Shown here: one piece after another, positions 24,101 through 31,900 of the stretch
Layout: each line of letters opens with the position of its first letter
Position numbering within the stretch: position 1 is the stretch's first letter
Origin: Pithys albifrons albifrons
Lineage: Eukaryota > Chordata > Aves > Passeriformes > Thamnophilidae
Direction: 5' to 3'
Assembly: GCF_047495875.1 (NCBI RefSeq)
Contig: NC_092467.1
Span: forward strand, 18,743,066-18,807,065
Length of the DNA: 64,000 nt
Made by a program: the position numbers and the translations under genes
Notes under the pieces: generated by a model
Database searches by the model: none
Seen by the model: the letters and a program-made list of their open reading frames with translations, nothing else
Told to the model about the DNA's origin: nothing

Positions 24101-26638
24101 TACAGATTTTCTGTGAACTGTATGTATTAGTGTAACTCTGAATCTGAATATGAAGTAGTCTCAGATGAATTCTTACTGAATAATGAGTAACTACATTTTC
24201 TGTCTAAAATCAAAATACGCTTACAAATTTTTGCACTTGTAATGGGATATCAGTATTGCCAGAACCTGTGGTCTAAGAAGACTAAACAAGCAGAGTGATG
24301 TGGCTGCCATCGAAACACTAGTGCTGATACTATCTTTGCTTGAATCACAAAAGCATTTGTTTCAGTTTCCTTGTTTAAGAACAGTTTTTTCTGCCCAGCT
24401 GTGTTTCAGCAATGTTATAAGCATTAGCAAATGTTTATATTTAAGATTTGAAAATGTCCTATGGAAGCTTCTGTTTATAGTAATCGCTGTAATAGAATCT
24501 GACATCTCCCCTGAAGAATGCAAATAATGGTCTTTGGCATTGATCCCAATGTATATAAACATGTATAAATGCTCCCGTGCTTGAACACAACACTTGAGTG
24601 TTCATGGCACTTTGTGTTGCTGCGGCCAAACTGCATAGTCCAGCTCTAAGTCTAACAATGTCTTTCTCTTGGAACTTAGCTGGAGTTTGGTGTTGGAAAA
24701 GTGCAGATGAACTTCCTTCATTTACTGAGCTCAGAAGCAACCCACAGCATCACAGTTCATTGTCTGAACACACCACTGTGGGGATTAAATAAAGCAGGTG
24801 GCCGGAAGACATCAGTTACCTTCAAAGGATGGAATGGTCAAATATTTAAAGCAAATACGCTGCTGGAACCGAAGGTCCTTATGGATGAATGCATGGTAAA
24901 TAGTTTCTAGCACTAGCATTATTAAAACAATAATGAAGTTACTGGGTAAACATTATTAACTTTCTGCAAATAAATAACAATCTTTTAGATCAGACCCCTT
25001 AAAACATGCTTTTTTACACAGTTCTGCACATGCCAGCCTTTTGATACTGAATTCAACATCTATTCAAAGGTAAAAGCAATTGCAGTGATACAGGGTATCT
25101 GTACCTGCTGTTTGCATTGTGTCTCAGGCATTTAGAGACTGAATGAAGACAGTGGAGAGACATCAGCATGGAAATAAGAAGATCCTCCAGGAAAATTTAG
25201 AAACAGCTACTCTCAAAATGAAAATTCAGCCTTCAGTATGAGTTCAAACAGGTTCAAAGAGTTCTCAGGCTCAAACAGGGTAGACATCTTTTTTTTACAA
25301 CTAAATACCTTTAAATTCATTGACTATGAGTAAAATGTTTGATTATTTCATAAAATAATAATGAGTAGAAATTGAGTCCATTGCTAACTAAAGTATTAAA
25401 TCAGGTGTTCAGGAAAAGTTGGAAGAGCTTATTAATTTTCAAAAGCTTATCAGATTACTCTCCAAGATGTGGGACATTTGGTAACAGTCTTGGGAGAAAA
25501 CTCTGAAATACAGCAACCATGCATCTTGTACTTTCACTATTTTATAGCTCTGCTTTCATTTGCAATAACAAAAGACTGGCTCCATATCAATATTGAGGTG
25601 TCAAGTGAGATTTTTAATCTCATAATGGAAAGTGGTTTTATTGAGGCACTTCAAAGCTGCTGTGTTTCTAGTCTTTATGAGCAGATGCCAGGGAAATGCT
25701 CTAGCCTATGTCATGCAGATAAGGTATGGCCATTGGAGCCCCTTCTCACCTTCCAGTCTGTTTGGGACTGTTTTCCCTGAGAAAAATTAAGGCATACTAA
25801 GGTGGCTATTGAGAAGTGCCATTTTTCTGTGAGATTCTACAAGGTCTGTCATTCATTCTGTGGGAAACTGTGTACTGTACAGGTCTGCTGCAGAATCTCA
25901 TATGTTCCCCTGCAGGGATTTCATTTATCAGTGGTATCTCCTTTACCTGATGGTTTTTAAGAATGGATTGACTGCAAACATCAAGACACTCCTAGCCTCA
26001 GACATTGTTATAATGTTATTTTTAATTATTATGAGTTATCAATTTTTACTGAGGTTTTTTTAAAGTATTAGAATAAACCATACAAAGTTCATAACAAAAA
26101 TGCATCACTGATTCCTATGTTTATTTTTCAAAGGCCTACATAGTCTTCCAAAGGCCTACAGAATTGATAACCCTGACACCTACTGTTCAGATTTGGATGT
26201 GAATTTAAAGTCTGTTTGAGTCACTTTGTTTGTAAGGGCATTCTGCTCTGAGCCACATTGCACTGTCTGCATTCACTCCAGCTGGATTCTGGGCTCAGCT
26301 TGTTTACAGCTACAGCTTTGTCCAAAGTGCCCATGCCCATGCCAGGGAGAAATGGCATTTGTTAAATTACACAGTTTCTTTAGGAACTGCTAGAAGAAGA
26401 AGTGTTTCTATGCACTACTTCTCTTCCTCTCTATAAACACACTTTTCATTTGTCTTTAGTATTAATCTAGTATTCTTTTTGTGTGTTGCAGATTGAAGAT
26501 GGCAGCTGGCGTAAGACCCAGTTTTTTTTTCACACTCAGGACACCAGTCAGCTTCCAGTGGTTCAAGTTAATGCACTTCCTCACCTCAAACCAGGCCAGC
26601 AGCACTTCATAGAAAGTGGTGCAGTGTGCTTCCTTTAA
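13..26638 (+). CDS. COL24A1: COL24A1, collagen alpha-1(XXIV) chain, 3' part (24 exons, 5' end outside window)
   Basis: Fibrillar collagen chain secreted into the extracellular matrix, where three chains wind into a triple helix after C-propeptide trimerisation. Joined exons give 1953 bp, 650 residues plus stop. Residues 1-415 are Gly-X-Y triplets; 416-650 are the C-terminal non-collagenous and propeptide region, with cysteines at 481, 487, 504, 513, 522, 558, 601 and 648, a calcium-site pattern (D499, N501, C504, D507) and a sequon at N514. Every exon has an AG acceptor and GT donor, and helix exons are all phase 0 and begin with a glycine codon. Identification as type XXIV rather than its close relative type XXVII rests on recognised C-propeptide sequence (end VCFL, blocks such as NTEVTL and KGWNGQIFK) and on ZNHIT6 being next door, as in mammals. 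The N-propeptide and first part of the helix lie upstream of base 1. Confidence 0.95.
2006..2059 (+). CDS. COL24A1: COL24A1 helix exon b (54 bp)
   Basis: Six triplets [18 protein letters not shown] (residues 37-54). Acceptor tatag, donor gtagta. The basic Y positions (R, K) are typical of helix surface charge. The 1.9-kb intron before it shows no further collagen exon. Confidence 0.95.
2511..2618 (+). CDS. COL24A1: COL24A1 helix exon c (108 bp)
   Basis: Twelve triplets (residues 55-90) from [13 protein letters not shown] to GARGTRGPM. Acceptor aacag, donor gttggt, a slightly weak donor because it lacks the usual gtaag or gtgag. Confidence 0.94.
3658..3711 (+). CDS. COL24A1: COL24A1 helix exon d (54 bp)
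   Basis: Six triplets [18 protein letters not shown] (residues 91-108). Acceptor aacag, donor gtgagt. The last triplet, GYG, has glycine at the Y position, so two glycines adjoin at the exon junction without breaking register. Confidence 0.94.
4499..4552 (+). CDS. COL24A1: COL24A1 helix exon e (54 bp)
   Basis: Six triplets [18 protein letters not shown] (residues 109-126), with a GPPGPP run expected to be hydroxylated and stabilising. Acceptor ttaag, donor gtatga. Confidence 0.95.
5802..5858 (+). CDS. COL24A1: COL24A1 helix exon f (57 bp, with helix imperfection)
   Basis: Nineteen codons, one more than the usual 18: [19 protein letters not shown] (residues 127-145). After GFP GEE the expected glycine is replaced by the block NAVL, then GPP GPI GEP resumes. 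Length and phase are kept (57 bp, phase 0), so this is a built-in interruption and not a sequencing frameshift. Short imperfections are known in type XXIV and XXVII helices. Acceptor tttag, donor gtaggt. Confidence 0.93.
7533..7586 (+). CDS. COL24A1: COL24A1 helix exon g (54 bp)
   Basis: Six triplets [18 protein letters not shown] (residues 146-163), strongly charged. Acceptor ctctag, donor gtaaaa. Confidence 0.94.
7770..8110 (+). mobile_element. CR1 LINE, 5'-truncated 3' end, sense to COL24A1
   Basis: Recognised as the end of the CR1 coding region and 3' UTR. Signature blocks are TGTATAAATACCTGATGGG near 7800, GAAACACAGGAAATTCC near 7882, GCTGCCCAGAGAGGTTGTGG near 7950, CTAGATGATCTC near 8059, and the 3' tail TTCTGTGATTCTGTAA ending at 8110. 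It lies in the intron after helix exon g. The 5' boundary is approximate. CR1 is the dominant LINE of bird genomes, hence the organism call. Confidence 0.85.
8578..8631 (+). CDS. COL24A1: COL24A1 helix exon h (54 bp)
   Basis: Six triplets [18 protein letters not shown] (residues 164-181), leucine-rich at X positions. Acceptor cttag, donor gtaagt. Only 105 bp separates it from the next exon. Confidence 0.95.
8737..8790 (+). CDS. COL24A1: COL24A1 helix exon i (54 bp)
   Basis: Six triplets [18 protein letters not shown] (residues 182-199). Acceptor aaag after a T-rich tract, donor gtaagt. Confidence 0.95.
9316..9369 (+). CDS. COL24A1: COL24A1 helix exon j (54 bp)
   Basis: Six triplets [18 protein letters not shown] (residues 200-217). 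Acceptor tttag, donor gtaagt. Confidence 0.95.
10989..11096 (+). CDS. COL24A1: COL24A1 helix exon k (108 bp)
   Basis: Twelve triplets (residues 218-253), from [13 protein letters not shown] to GKPGPE. Acceptor tcaag, donor gtaagt. The 1.6-kb intron before it is unremarkable AT-rich DNA. Confidence 0.95.
12505..12612 (+). CDS. COL24A1: COL24A1 helix exon l (108 bp)
   Basis: Twelve triplets (residues 254-289), from [10 protein letters not shown] to [12 protein letters not shown]. Acceptor ttaag, donor gtacac, a weaker donor. Confidence 0.94.
14098..14205 (+). CDS. COL24A1: COL24A1 helix exon m (108 bp)
   Basis: Twelve triplets (residues 290-325), starting [16 protein letters not shown]. This is a basic KR-rich stretch that could bind polyanions such as heparan sulfate (inference). 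Acceptor tacag, donor gtatgt. Confidence 0.95.
14293..14346 (+). CDS. COL24A1: COL24A1 helix exon n (54 bp)
   Basis: Six triplets [18 protein letters not shown] (residues 326-343). Acceptor tacag, donor gtatgt. The intron before it is only 87 bp, close to the minimum workable length. Confidence 0.95.
14640..14702 (+). CDS. COL24A1: COL24A1 helix exon o (63 bp)
   Basis: Seven triplets, [13 protein letters not shown] followed by GPKGPTGQV (residues 344-364). The 63-bp size departs from the 54-bp rule of classical fibrillar collagens while keeping phase 0 and the Gly register. Acceptor ttcag, donor gtaagt. Confidence 0.94.
15599..15652 (+). CDS. COL24A1: COL24A1 helix exon p (54 bp)
   Basis: Six triplets [18 protein letters not shown] (residues 365-382). 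Acceptor tacag, donor gtaagt. Confidence 0.95.
17137..17172 (+). CDS. COL24A1: COL24A1 helix exon q (36 bp)
   Basis: Four triplets [12 protein letters not shown] (residues 383-394). Acceptor tatag, donor gtaaga. It is followed by a 3.9-kb intron, the longest seen in this gene part. Confidence 0.93.
17173..21119 (+). other. COL24A1: COL24A1 intron of 3.9 kb, AT-rich, with one CR1 relic
   Basis: The largest intron of the collagen gene in this window. I scanned it for further Gly-X-Y exons and saw none. Apart from the CR1 relic at 18975-19185 it is AT-rich DNA with scattered short stop-bounded frames. Confidence 0.7.
18975..19185 (-). mobile_element. CR1 LINE relic, 3' end, antisense to COL24A1
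   Basis: Reverse-complement CR1 3' region, diverged. It starts with AATCATAGGATAAT near 18979, the complement of the ATTCTGTGATTCT-type tail. It then has CTCAGGGCTTTATTAAGCC near 19072 and AAGGATGGAGATTG near 19108, matching the CR1 block read on the other strand. Divergence is greater than for the copy at 7770, suggesting an older insertion. Boundaries are approximate. Confidence 0.7.
21120..21155 (+). CDS. COL24A1: COL24A1 helix exon r (36 bp)
   Basis: Four triplets [12 protein letters not shown] (residues 395-406). Acceptor tctag, donor gtaagt. The 104-bp intron after it is among the shortest in the gene. Confidence 0.94.
21260..21286 (+). CDS. COL24A1: COL24A1 last helix exon (27 bp)
   Basis: Nine residues, GPPGPPGPR (407-415), the C-terminal GPP cap of the triple helix, which commonly nucleates helix folding. 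Acceptor tccag, donor gtaaat. At 27 bp it is a micro-exon, supported by perfect phase and the continuing Gly register. Confidence 0.92.
22300..22365 (+). CDS. COL24A1: COL24A1 exon at the helix/C-propeptide junction (66 bp)
   Basis: Twenty-two codons starting [15 protein letters not shown] (residues 416-437). The Gly-X-Y pattern has ended, and the heptad-like spacing of V, L, A and L suggests a short coiled coil leading into the C-propeptide. Acceptor tttag, donor gtaata. Confidence 0.93.
22988..23156 (+). CDS. COL24A1: COL24A1 C-propeptide exon 1 (169 bp)
   Basis: Encodes residues 438-493 and the first base of codon 494, starting [13 protein letters not shown] and including [16 protein letters not shown] and [11 protein letters not shown]. 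It carries the first two propeptide cysteines (481, 487). Acceptor ggcag, donor gtaagt, phase 0 in and phase 1 out. This is a fibrillar COLFI domain. Confidence 0.95.
23833..23942 (+). CDS. COL24A1: COL24A1 C-propeptide exon 2 (110 bp)
   Basis: Residues 494-530, starting [18 protein letters not shown]499, N501, C504 and D507 fit the calcium-binding loop of fibrillar C-propeptides. Cysteines are at 504, 513 and 522, and the N-F-T sequon at N514 is the expected N-glycosylation site. Phase 1 in, phase 0 out; donor gtatgc. Confidence 0.95.
24680..24895 (+). CDS. COL24A1: COL24A1 C-propeptide exon 3 (216 bp)
   Basis: Seventy-two codons (residues 531-602), starting [18 protein letters not shown] and including KGWNGQIFK, with cysteines at 558 and 601. 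Acceptor cttag, donor gtaaat. The loop around 565-575 (G, N, K, R-rich) is the part most unlike the mammalian protein as I remember it. Confidence 0.95.
26492..26638 (+). CDS. COL24A1: COL24A1 last coding exon with stop (147 bp)
   Basis: Forty-eight codons plus TAA at 26636-26638, starting [16 protein letters not shown] and ending SGAVCFL (residues 603-650). It carries the eighth propeptide cysteine (648). Three consecutive TTT codons form a 9-T run at 26522-26530, a natural slippage spot, but the frame is intact here. Confidence 0.95.
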   Translation: MEDGSWRKTQFFFHTQDTSQLPVVQVNALPHLKPGQQHFIESGAVCFL

Positions 26639-26854
26639 GGTTTCTGTCCTGGTTTTTTATTCATCAACATGGAGTTGCTGCATAGATTGAATGCAAAAGT
26701 AATGATCCGTTACAGAAAAAAATTACTAGGAAACTGAAGAATCATTTTAGTTAAAGAACTTCAGGAAGAAAAGGACTTGCCCCTAAGGAGAAATAGTATT
26801 GAAAAATAGAAGAAAGAGAGAAAAGACTGCAACAATTTTCTTAAAGTATTTAAA

Positions 26855-26860
26855 AATAAA
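26855..26860 (+). promoter_or_regulatory. Candidate proximal poly(A) signal, COL24A1
   Basis: AATAAA about 220 bp after the COL24A1 stop. It could give a short-3'UTR form; no strong downstream GU-rich run is obvious. Confidence 0.35.
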
Positions 26861-27899
26861 TTTCTCGGTGCTTTCTTGCATAATTTCCTGAAATGGAGTA
26901 TCTGAACATGGATTTTTTTCAGGACCTCAAGTGTTCTTAGCAATCTCTTTAACAGCACTACAAAGTAATCATCCTGAGAAAAGCTGGAGACACAGGATAC
27001 TGAAGGAGCAATATTTGCTTATGCTCCTAGATGTGCAATAGCTTATATATGAAAAGTGAATCATGCCACAGTACAGTACAATATGTCTTCTTTTCTTAAA
27101 CATTGTTTTGTTCTAGTCCTTTGTGGACCACATGCATCTGAACAGATGGCACACTACCTCTTTTGTGTTTCCTGTCCATGTTGCTTTGGTGCTTTTCATA
27201 ACACAAGGTGCTTGTGGCCTTAGCAGAGATTGAGTCCCTTTGTGTCTTTCTGACTGTATATGCTGGTTACATCAGGATCTGTTTCTGTTGTAAAGGTACT
27301 TATTTTAAGTTGTTGGTCACATACTTCACTACAATGAAAACATTATTTATGTGGATTTCTTGTTTAAAATATTTTTGTGTACTATTTGGGAAATGGTATA
27401 TAAGACAGCACATTGTATATGATGCATAGAGTCAGGACAGTTAGTTTTACAGCCATTGTAAAAATTGTAGAAGAGCTACCTAAAGCAGTTTTGAGTTCTA
27501 GATTCTGTATTTCAGTTAACATTGCTAATGCCAAAGCCTCCTTCAGATGATATATTCTGTATATATTTTGTAACTTCTGAAAAAATCTACTACAACATGT
27601 CTTCTGAATGTCTGCTCTTATATTATAAACGACATTTCATCCTCTTAGAAATTCCATGTTTTTGGCAAAATTATTAGATCATATTGGGTTTTTTAAATTA
27701 AGCCTAAAATGTCCAACCAACTTTTTTAGTAAAAAAAGAACAATTTTACCATTAGCAAAAGCACTCTTTATCTTGATCTGCCTGTATCTATTATCACTTC
27801 AAAGTGTGCTCAGGAGTACCCCAAAGTCTACAGGGCCCCAAGGAGTGTTCAAACAACTTGTCTGCTTTGATCTGCAGGAAACCACCCTTACCAAAGTAT

Positions 27900-27977
27900 A
27901 ATAAAATAAGCTTCCAAGCCATCTGTTTGTCTTTCACTGTTCTGTTTTGTATTGTGTTGGTCATTTTTAATAATAAA
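27900..27977 (+). promoter_or_regulatory. Candidate distal poly(A) signals, COL24A1
   Basis: Two AATAAA hexamers, at 27900 and 27972. The latter is followed within 40 bp by a T/G-rich stretch (cacttttgtctgcc), the usual downstream element. These are the best candidates for the main 3' end. Confidence 0.5.
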
Positions 27978-28600
27978 GAAAAGCCACTGGAAGGGCACTT
28001 TTGTCTGCCCAGGGGACAATGCACGAGCTCTGTGCCTTGGAATGCTGCCAGAGGGTCGGTGTTTGCTTCCACAAGGTAACGTACACGTACATGCCCTTTT
28101 ACATTTTGTATCGAAGCATCAGTTTTGATCACTTTGAGAAAAGCTGATAAAACTAAAAACAAGATTACAGAGTGATGATAAAGGTTAGAGAAAATGTCTC
28201 ACTTTTTGCATTTTCAAGGTCAATACAATGACATCACTTGACATTTGCGCTTAGTTTGACTTTGGAGCTGACGTTGTGACAAATGTTTGGGGGGGGGTTT
28301 GAAAGATTATAATAATTTAGAAAATGTTCTGCTTTGCGTATATTCGTCTCCTTGCCCTATTTCTGGAAGCTCTACATCTCAGAAATGATTTTAAAAACAA
28401 GCAGCTTTACGGCCTTCAAAAGCTGCTCGGATGTGTGTTTACTGTAGCAGAAGCAAAATTGCACATTCTGCGCAGACAGGCGGGACGAGGAGCTGGTGCG
28501 GCGGGACGGGGACAGGTGCCGATGTCCCGCGTCACGGGCGGGGGAGCGCCGGGGCCGGGCGGCAGCGCGAGGGGTGCGGCGCAGAGCGTGCTGCGGGAAG

Positions 28601-28680
28601 CCCCTCCGTGTTTCGGAAAGCCCCTCCGTGTTTCGGAAAGCCCCTCCGTGTTTCGGAAAGCCCCTCCGTGTTTCGGAAAG
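28601..28680 (+). repeat. Perfect 4 x 20-bp tandem repeat in the ZNHIT6 promoter island
   Basis: Four identical head-to-tail copies of CCCCTCCGTGTTTCGGAAAG, each with two CpGs. The flank before the first copy ends GGGAAG, so part of a further unit may precede it. The array ends 168 bp before the ZNHIT6 ATG. Zero divergence between copies implies recent expansion or ongoing homogenisation. Confidence 0.97.
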
Positions 28681-28848
28681 CCGTCGGCACCGGCACGCGG
28701 CTCCCGCTCCCCCCAACACCGGCGGGTGGGGTTTCCTCGCGTGGGTGTGCTGGCGCTCGCGGCCGCCAGGCGGCGCCGGCCCGGGGAGTGCGCGGGGGCC
28801 CCGCCCCGCCCCGTGGGGCCGCGCGCGGGGGCGGGGGGTGGTGCGGCC

Positions 28849-28922
28849 ATGGAGGAGCGGGACGGGAGCGGGCCCGGGAGCGCCCCGCGGGCCGCGGGCG
28901 GCGGGAAGATGTCCCTGTACAG
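28849..28922 (+). CDS. ZNHIT6: ZNHIT6 coding exon 1 (74 bp)
   Basis: Residues 1-24 and two bases of codon 25: [18 protein letters not shown], then GKMSLY. Gly/Ala/Pro-rich and disordered. Donor gtaggg, phase 2 out. The frame is open well upstream of the ATG, so the start is an inference from Kozak context and composition. Confidence 0.85.
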
Positions 28923-31900
28923 GTAGGGCCGGCACAGCGGCCGCGGCGACGTCGGGAGCGCCCTCCTGGCGGCTGCCGGAGGGAAGGGGCAGCGCCGGGC
29001 CGGCACGGCGGGGATCCTCTGGCCCGCGTCCCAGCGGGAGAGGCGAGTGGGCAGAGCCGTGCCCGTCTGAGCGAGGGGCCGAGCGCTGCCCGCGGCCTGC
29101 GCCAGGGGCCGTCTGGCACAGGCACAGCTCCCTCCGAACCGTTGGCTTACAGCGGGCGCTGCGGAGATACTGCAGAAACAGGAGCGGGAGTCCTTGCTCG
29201 GAGCAATCCCCCGGTTCTGCTTTGCTGTGCATGAAACATTTTTTTCGGATTCTTACCGTAGTTTGTGTTGCCGATATAAAGAGGTAGCAGTTGATCGGGA
29301 GGTGATGTTGCTGAGCCCGTCCTTCTCACCCTCCTGCCACCTGGCCGCAAGCACGTGGTGGGGACAGGGAGGGAAGCGTCTTGAGACTGACATTTTTCCT
29401 CTAGTACTTGAAAATGGTAGCTTAGTACTATACCAGAAAACTTTACTGATGTGGAGGAAGGGTTATTTCTCTCTACTACTTGTCAGAGTTAAAATAAATG
29501 AAAAGTGACGATTATTGCAATTAATATATCAAGAATAGGAGAAGCATCTGTTGTGATAGCCTAATTAAAAAGCATAAGATCTTATTTGTAGAGGAATTGT
29601 ATTTTTGTTTTACTGATGCAGTACTTGCTAAGTGTGTTCATAAGGCTTTCACATTGTGCCTGAGAGGTTCCCTGGCTTTGGGGGTACACTGCTGACAGCC
29701 AGAAGTTGTTTGACTTACCACTTTGTCATGGTCTTTCTGTTTCAGTGAAAGAAATGATACAACCAGGTCACAAAGAGTAAGGTGATAAAGGCTTGCTGTG
29801 GTTCCAACTCTGCAGTTAGCATGGGAGGGGTTCTTGTTGCTTCCAGGCACATGCACTGTGTTTTAATATGTATGTGTTGGAAGATATTCCCATAGCTTTT
29901 ATTGTTTTGTCTGTCACCTTTTCTAATCCAGGGCATTTGTATTTTCTCTTTCTTCTTTCAAGATGCAGATAGCTTTTCCTGAAAATGCCATGGATGGCCT
30001 AGTGCCTGCTTGTTAAGCAGGTACTTTCATAGGCCAGTCAGGCCCAAAGATGGTGCTTTATTAAGTCATGTTTTTTTGTTTCTTTCAGGTGTGAAACCTG
30101 TAGCAAAGAAGAAGCTAAATACAGATGTCCACGATGCATGAAATATTCGTGCAGGTATCTGTTATCTGAATCAAACTGTTTTGATTATTTTCCCCATTAT
30201 GTGCTAAATGTGTTTATGGTTTTCTTTTTGTCATTTCAGTTTATTGTGTGTAAAGAAACATAAGCTTGCACTGAGCTGTAATGGAGTCAGGGATAAAACA
30301 GCGTTTGTCTCTATAAATGAGTTTACTGACTTGAACCTTTTGAGTGGTAAGAATCTACCCTGTGCTTTTTAAAATTCTTTTGGTTTTACTAGGTTAGCAC
30401 TACATTTTTCTTTGTTCTTCTTTTACCTTCAGATTATCGTTTCCTGGAAGATGTAGGAAGGACAGCTGATGCTGCTGCTCGACACTGTATCGTGCATGGT
30501 CCAGCAACAAAAAGACTTGTAAGTTTATAATTAGCTGTGTAGTCTGTTGGAGTTAGGGTTGACTACCTTTGAATTTCCACTGGGCAGTCCCAGTCCAGGT
30601 TTCAGAGCTGATACCTCTCCTAGGAAGGTATGAATGACCCTGAATTTTAGAACCAGAAATCAAAAAGAGTCTCTAGGTTTGTGCAATAATAGTATTGATG
30701 GGTCCGTCCAGTTGCTTAGAACAGATTGCTAACTGTGTACATTGTTAAAATTGATACATGATGACTGTTACTGTTGGATAATAGATGTGTTAAGAACGCC
30801 TGAATGTTTCCTTCCACCTTCACAACTTCTTTAGATTTTTAAGTACAAAATTTCAAAGTAAGCAATGGATTTATTAATTTGCCTAAAAATGATTGCATGT
30901 TTCCCTCTACACCGAGTGAAGGGACCTACTGTTGTTCAAAGAGCAAATCTCTGCAACTCTGACGTAAGCGCCAGCCTTCTAAGCGTGAGGGGACTTTAGT
31001 TGAAGCTCTTTCAACTAACCAAACACACCTCCTACCAAATCTGATACAAAATATTTTCACTTGTTGATAAGTTGCAAAAAGCCATCAGGGCCATCTTATT
31101 TTTCTGTCTTGAGAAGACATCCTTAAATATAGCCCTAAACTCAGAGAGCACTCCTGTTGATGACAGAGTTAATTCAGAAGACTCTGGCTTTCTCTCAGGC
31201 TGGAGTCATGCTCTGCATCTGTGCCTGGCACCAGGATATCCTGATCACCTGGGCTGAAGGTGGTAGAGAGGTAGCAGGTTTTGGGGTGTGGTACTGGGCA
31301 TGTTTATAGGATTTATGCCACGTTCACATCAGAATTTGTCCGTGGCTGAGGTGGTGCTTGTGCATCTCTTCTGCTGACACGGTTGTAACCCCAAAAGCAG
31401 CCACATGGTGGTATTACACCCAAAAGAGCTGTCTGTGACTTTTGACTATGAAGAGGCCGTTGGCGTCTTATTTTTCAATCACAGAAAAACTGCTCCTGAA
31501 AATGGATCAGAGAGTTTCTAGGCTTACTCTATTAACTTTTTGATTTGTAATTTTTTTTCAAAATTCAAGGTATTACATTAGATATGGCTTTTCCACAGTT
31601 TGTTGTTAGCTTTTTATTGTTTATTTAATATATTATTCCAATTTTTAAAAAAACTGTGGGTTTTTTTTACAGTTATATTGCTTGAGAAACAAAGCTCGAG
31701 CGTGTAATATTGAGCTCAAAACACTGCCTGTTGGATTTACAAAAAGAAGAGAAAATTCAACCACATTCAATTCCACGTGAGTCTTCAGTTGCTTACAGTC
31801 AGCAATATTTAATTTTCACTAAGCATATAATGATGAAAAATTGAGTTCATATCAGTACACTTCCTTTTAAAATCTCTTAGCACAAACTGTGTGATTTAAT

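Larger units (their letters stand above)
26639..27995 (+). other. COL24A1: COL24A1 3' UTR (end inferred)
   Basis: AT-rich sequence after the stop with no conserved coding signal. The 3' end is placed just after the AATAAA at 27972. The extent is an inference from poly(A) signals, not from transcripts. Confidence 0.6.
28480..29110 (+). promoter_or_regulatory. CpG island promoter of ZNHIT6
   Basis: Abrupt shift from AT-rich DNA to a strongly GC-rich block full of CG dinucleotides, spanning the ZNHIT6 start codon and first donor. No TATA box is apparent; GGGGCGGGG-type GC boxes lie at about 28829-28837. This fits a TATA-less housekeeping promoter. The transcription start is probably between 28690 and 28840 (inference). 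The COL24A1 3' end is less than 1 kb upstream. Confidence 0.8.

Noticed and set aside
26128..26160. Two copies of AAAGGCCTACA 20 bp apart
   Set aside because: Eleven-base direct repeat with no flanking structure; likely local slippage.
28480..28850. Divergent gene on the minus strand sharing the CpG island
   Set aside because: Upstream is the COL24A1 3' UTR, and no minus-strand exon with splice sites or recognisable protein is visible.
28372..29287. Several long overlapping open frames (196-286 codons) on both strands across the CpG island
   Set aside because: GC-rich DNA has few stops. The frames overlap in many registers, are Pro/Arg/Gly/Ala-rich, repeat the minisatellite in different frames and resemble no protein. 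Only the short ZNHIT6 exon 1 is supported.
30752..30815. Possible intronic box C/D snoRNA (ATGATGA then CTGA)
   Set aside because: Attractive because ZNHIT6 assembles such RNPs, but only about 45 nt separates the boxes, there is no terminal stem and no C'/D' pair. Similar TGATGA hits at 31831, 35873 and 49075 fail for the same reasons.
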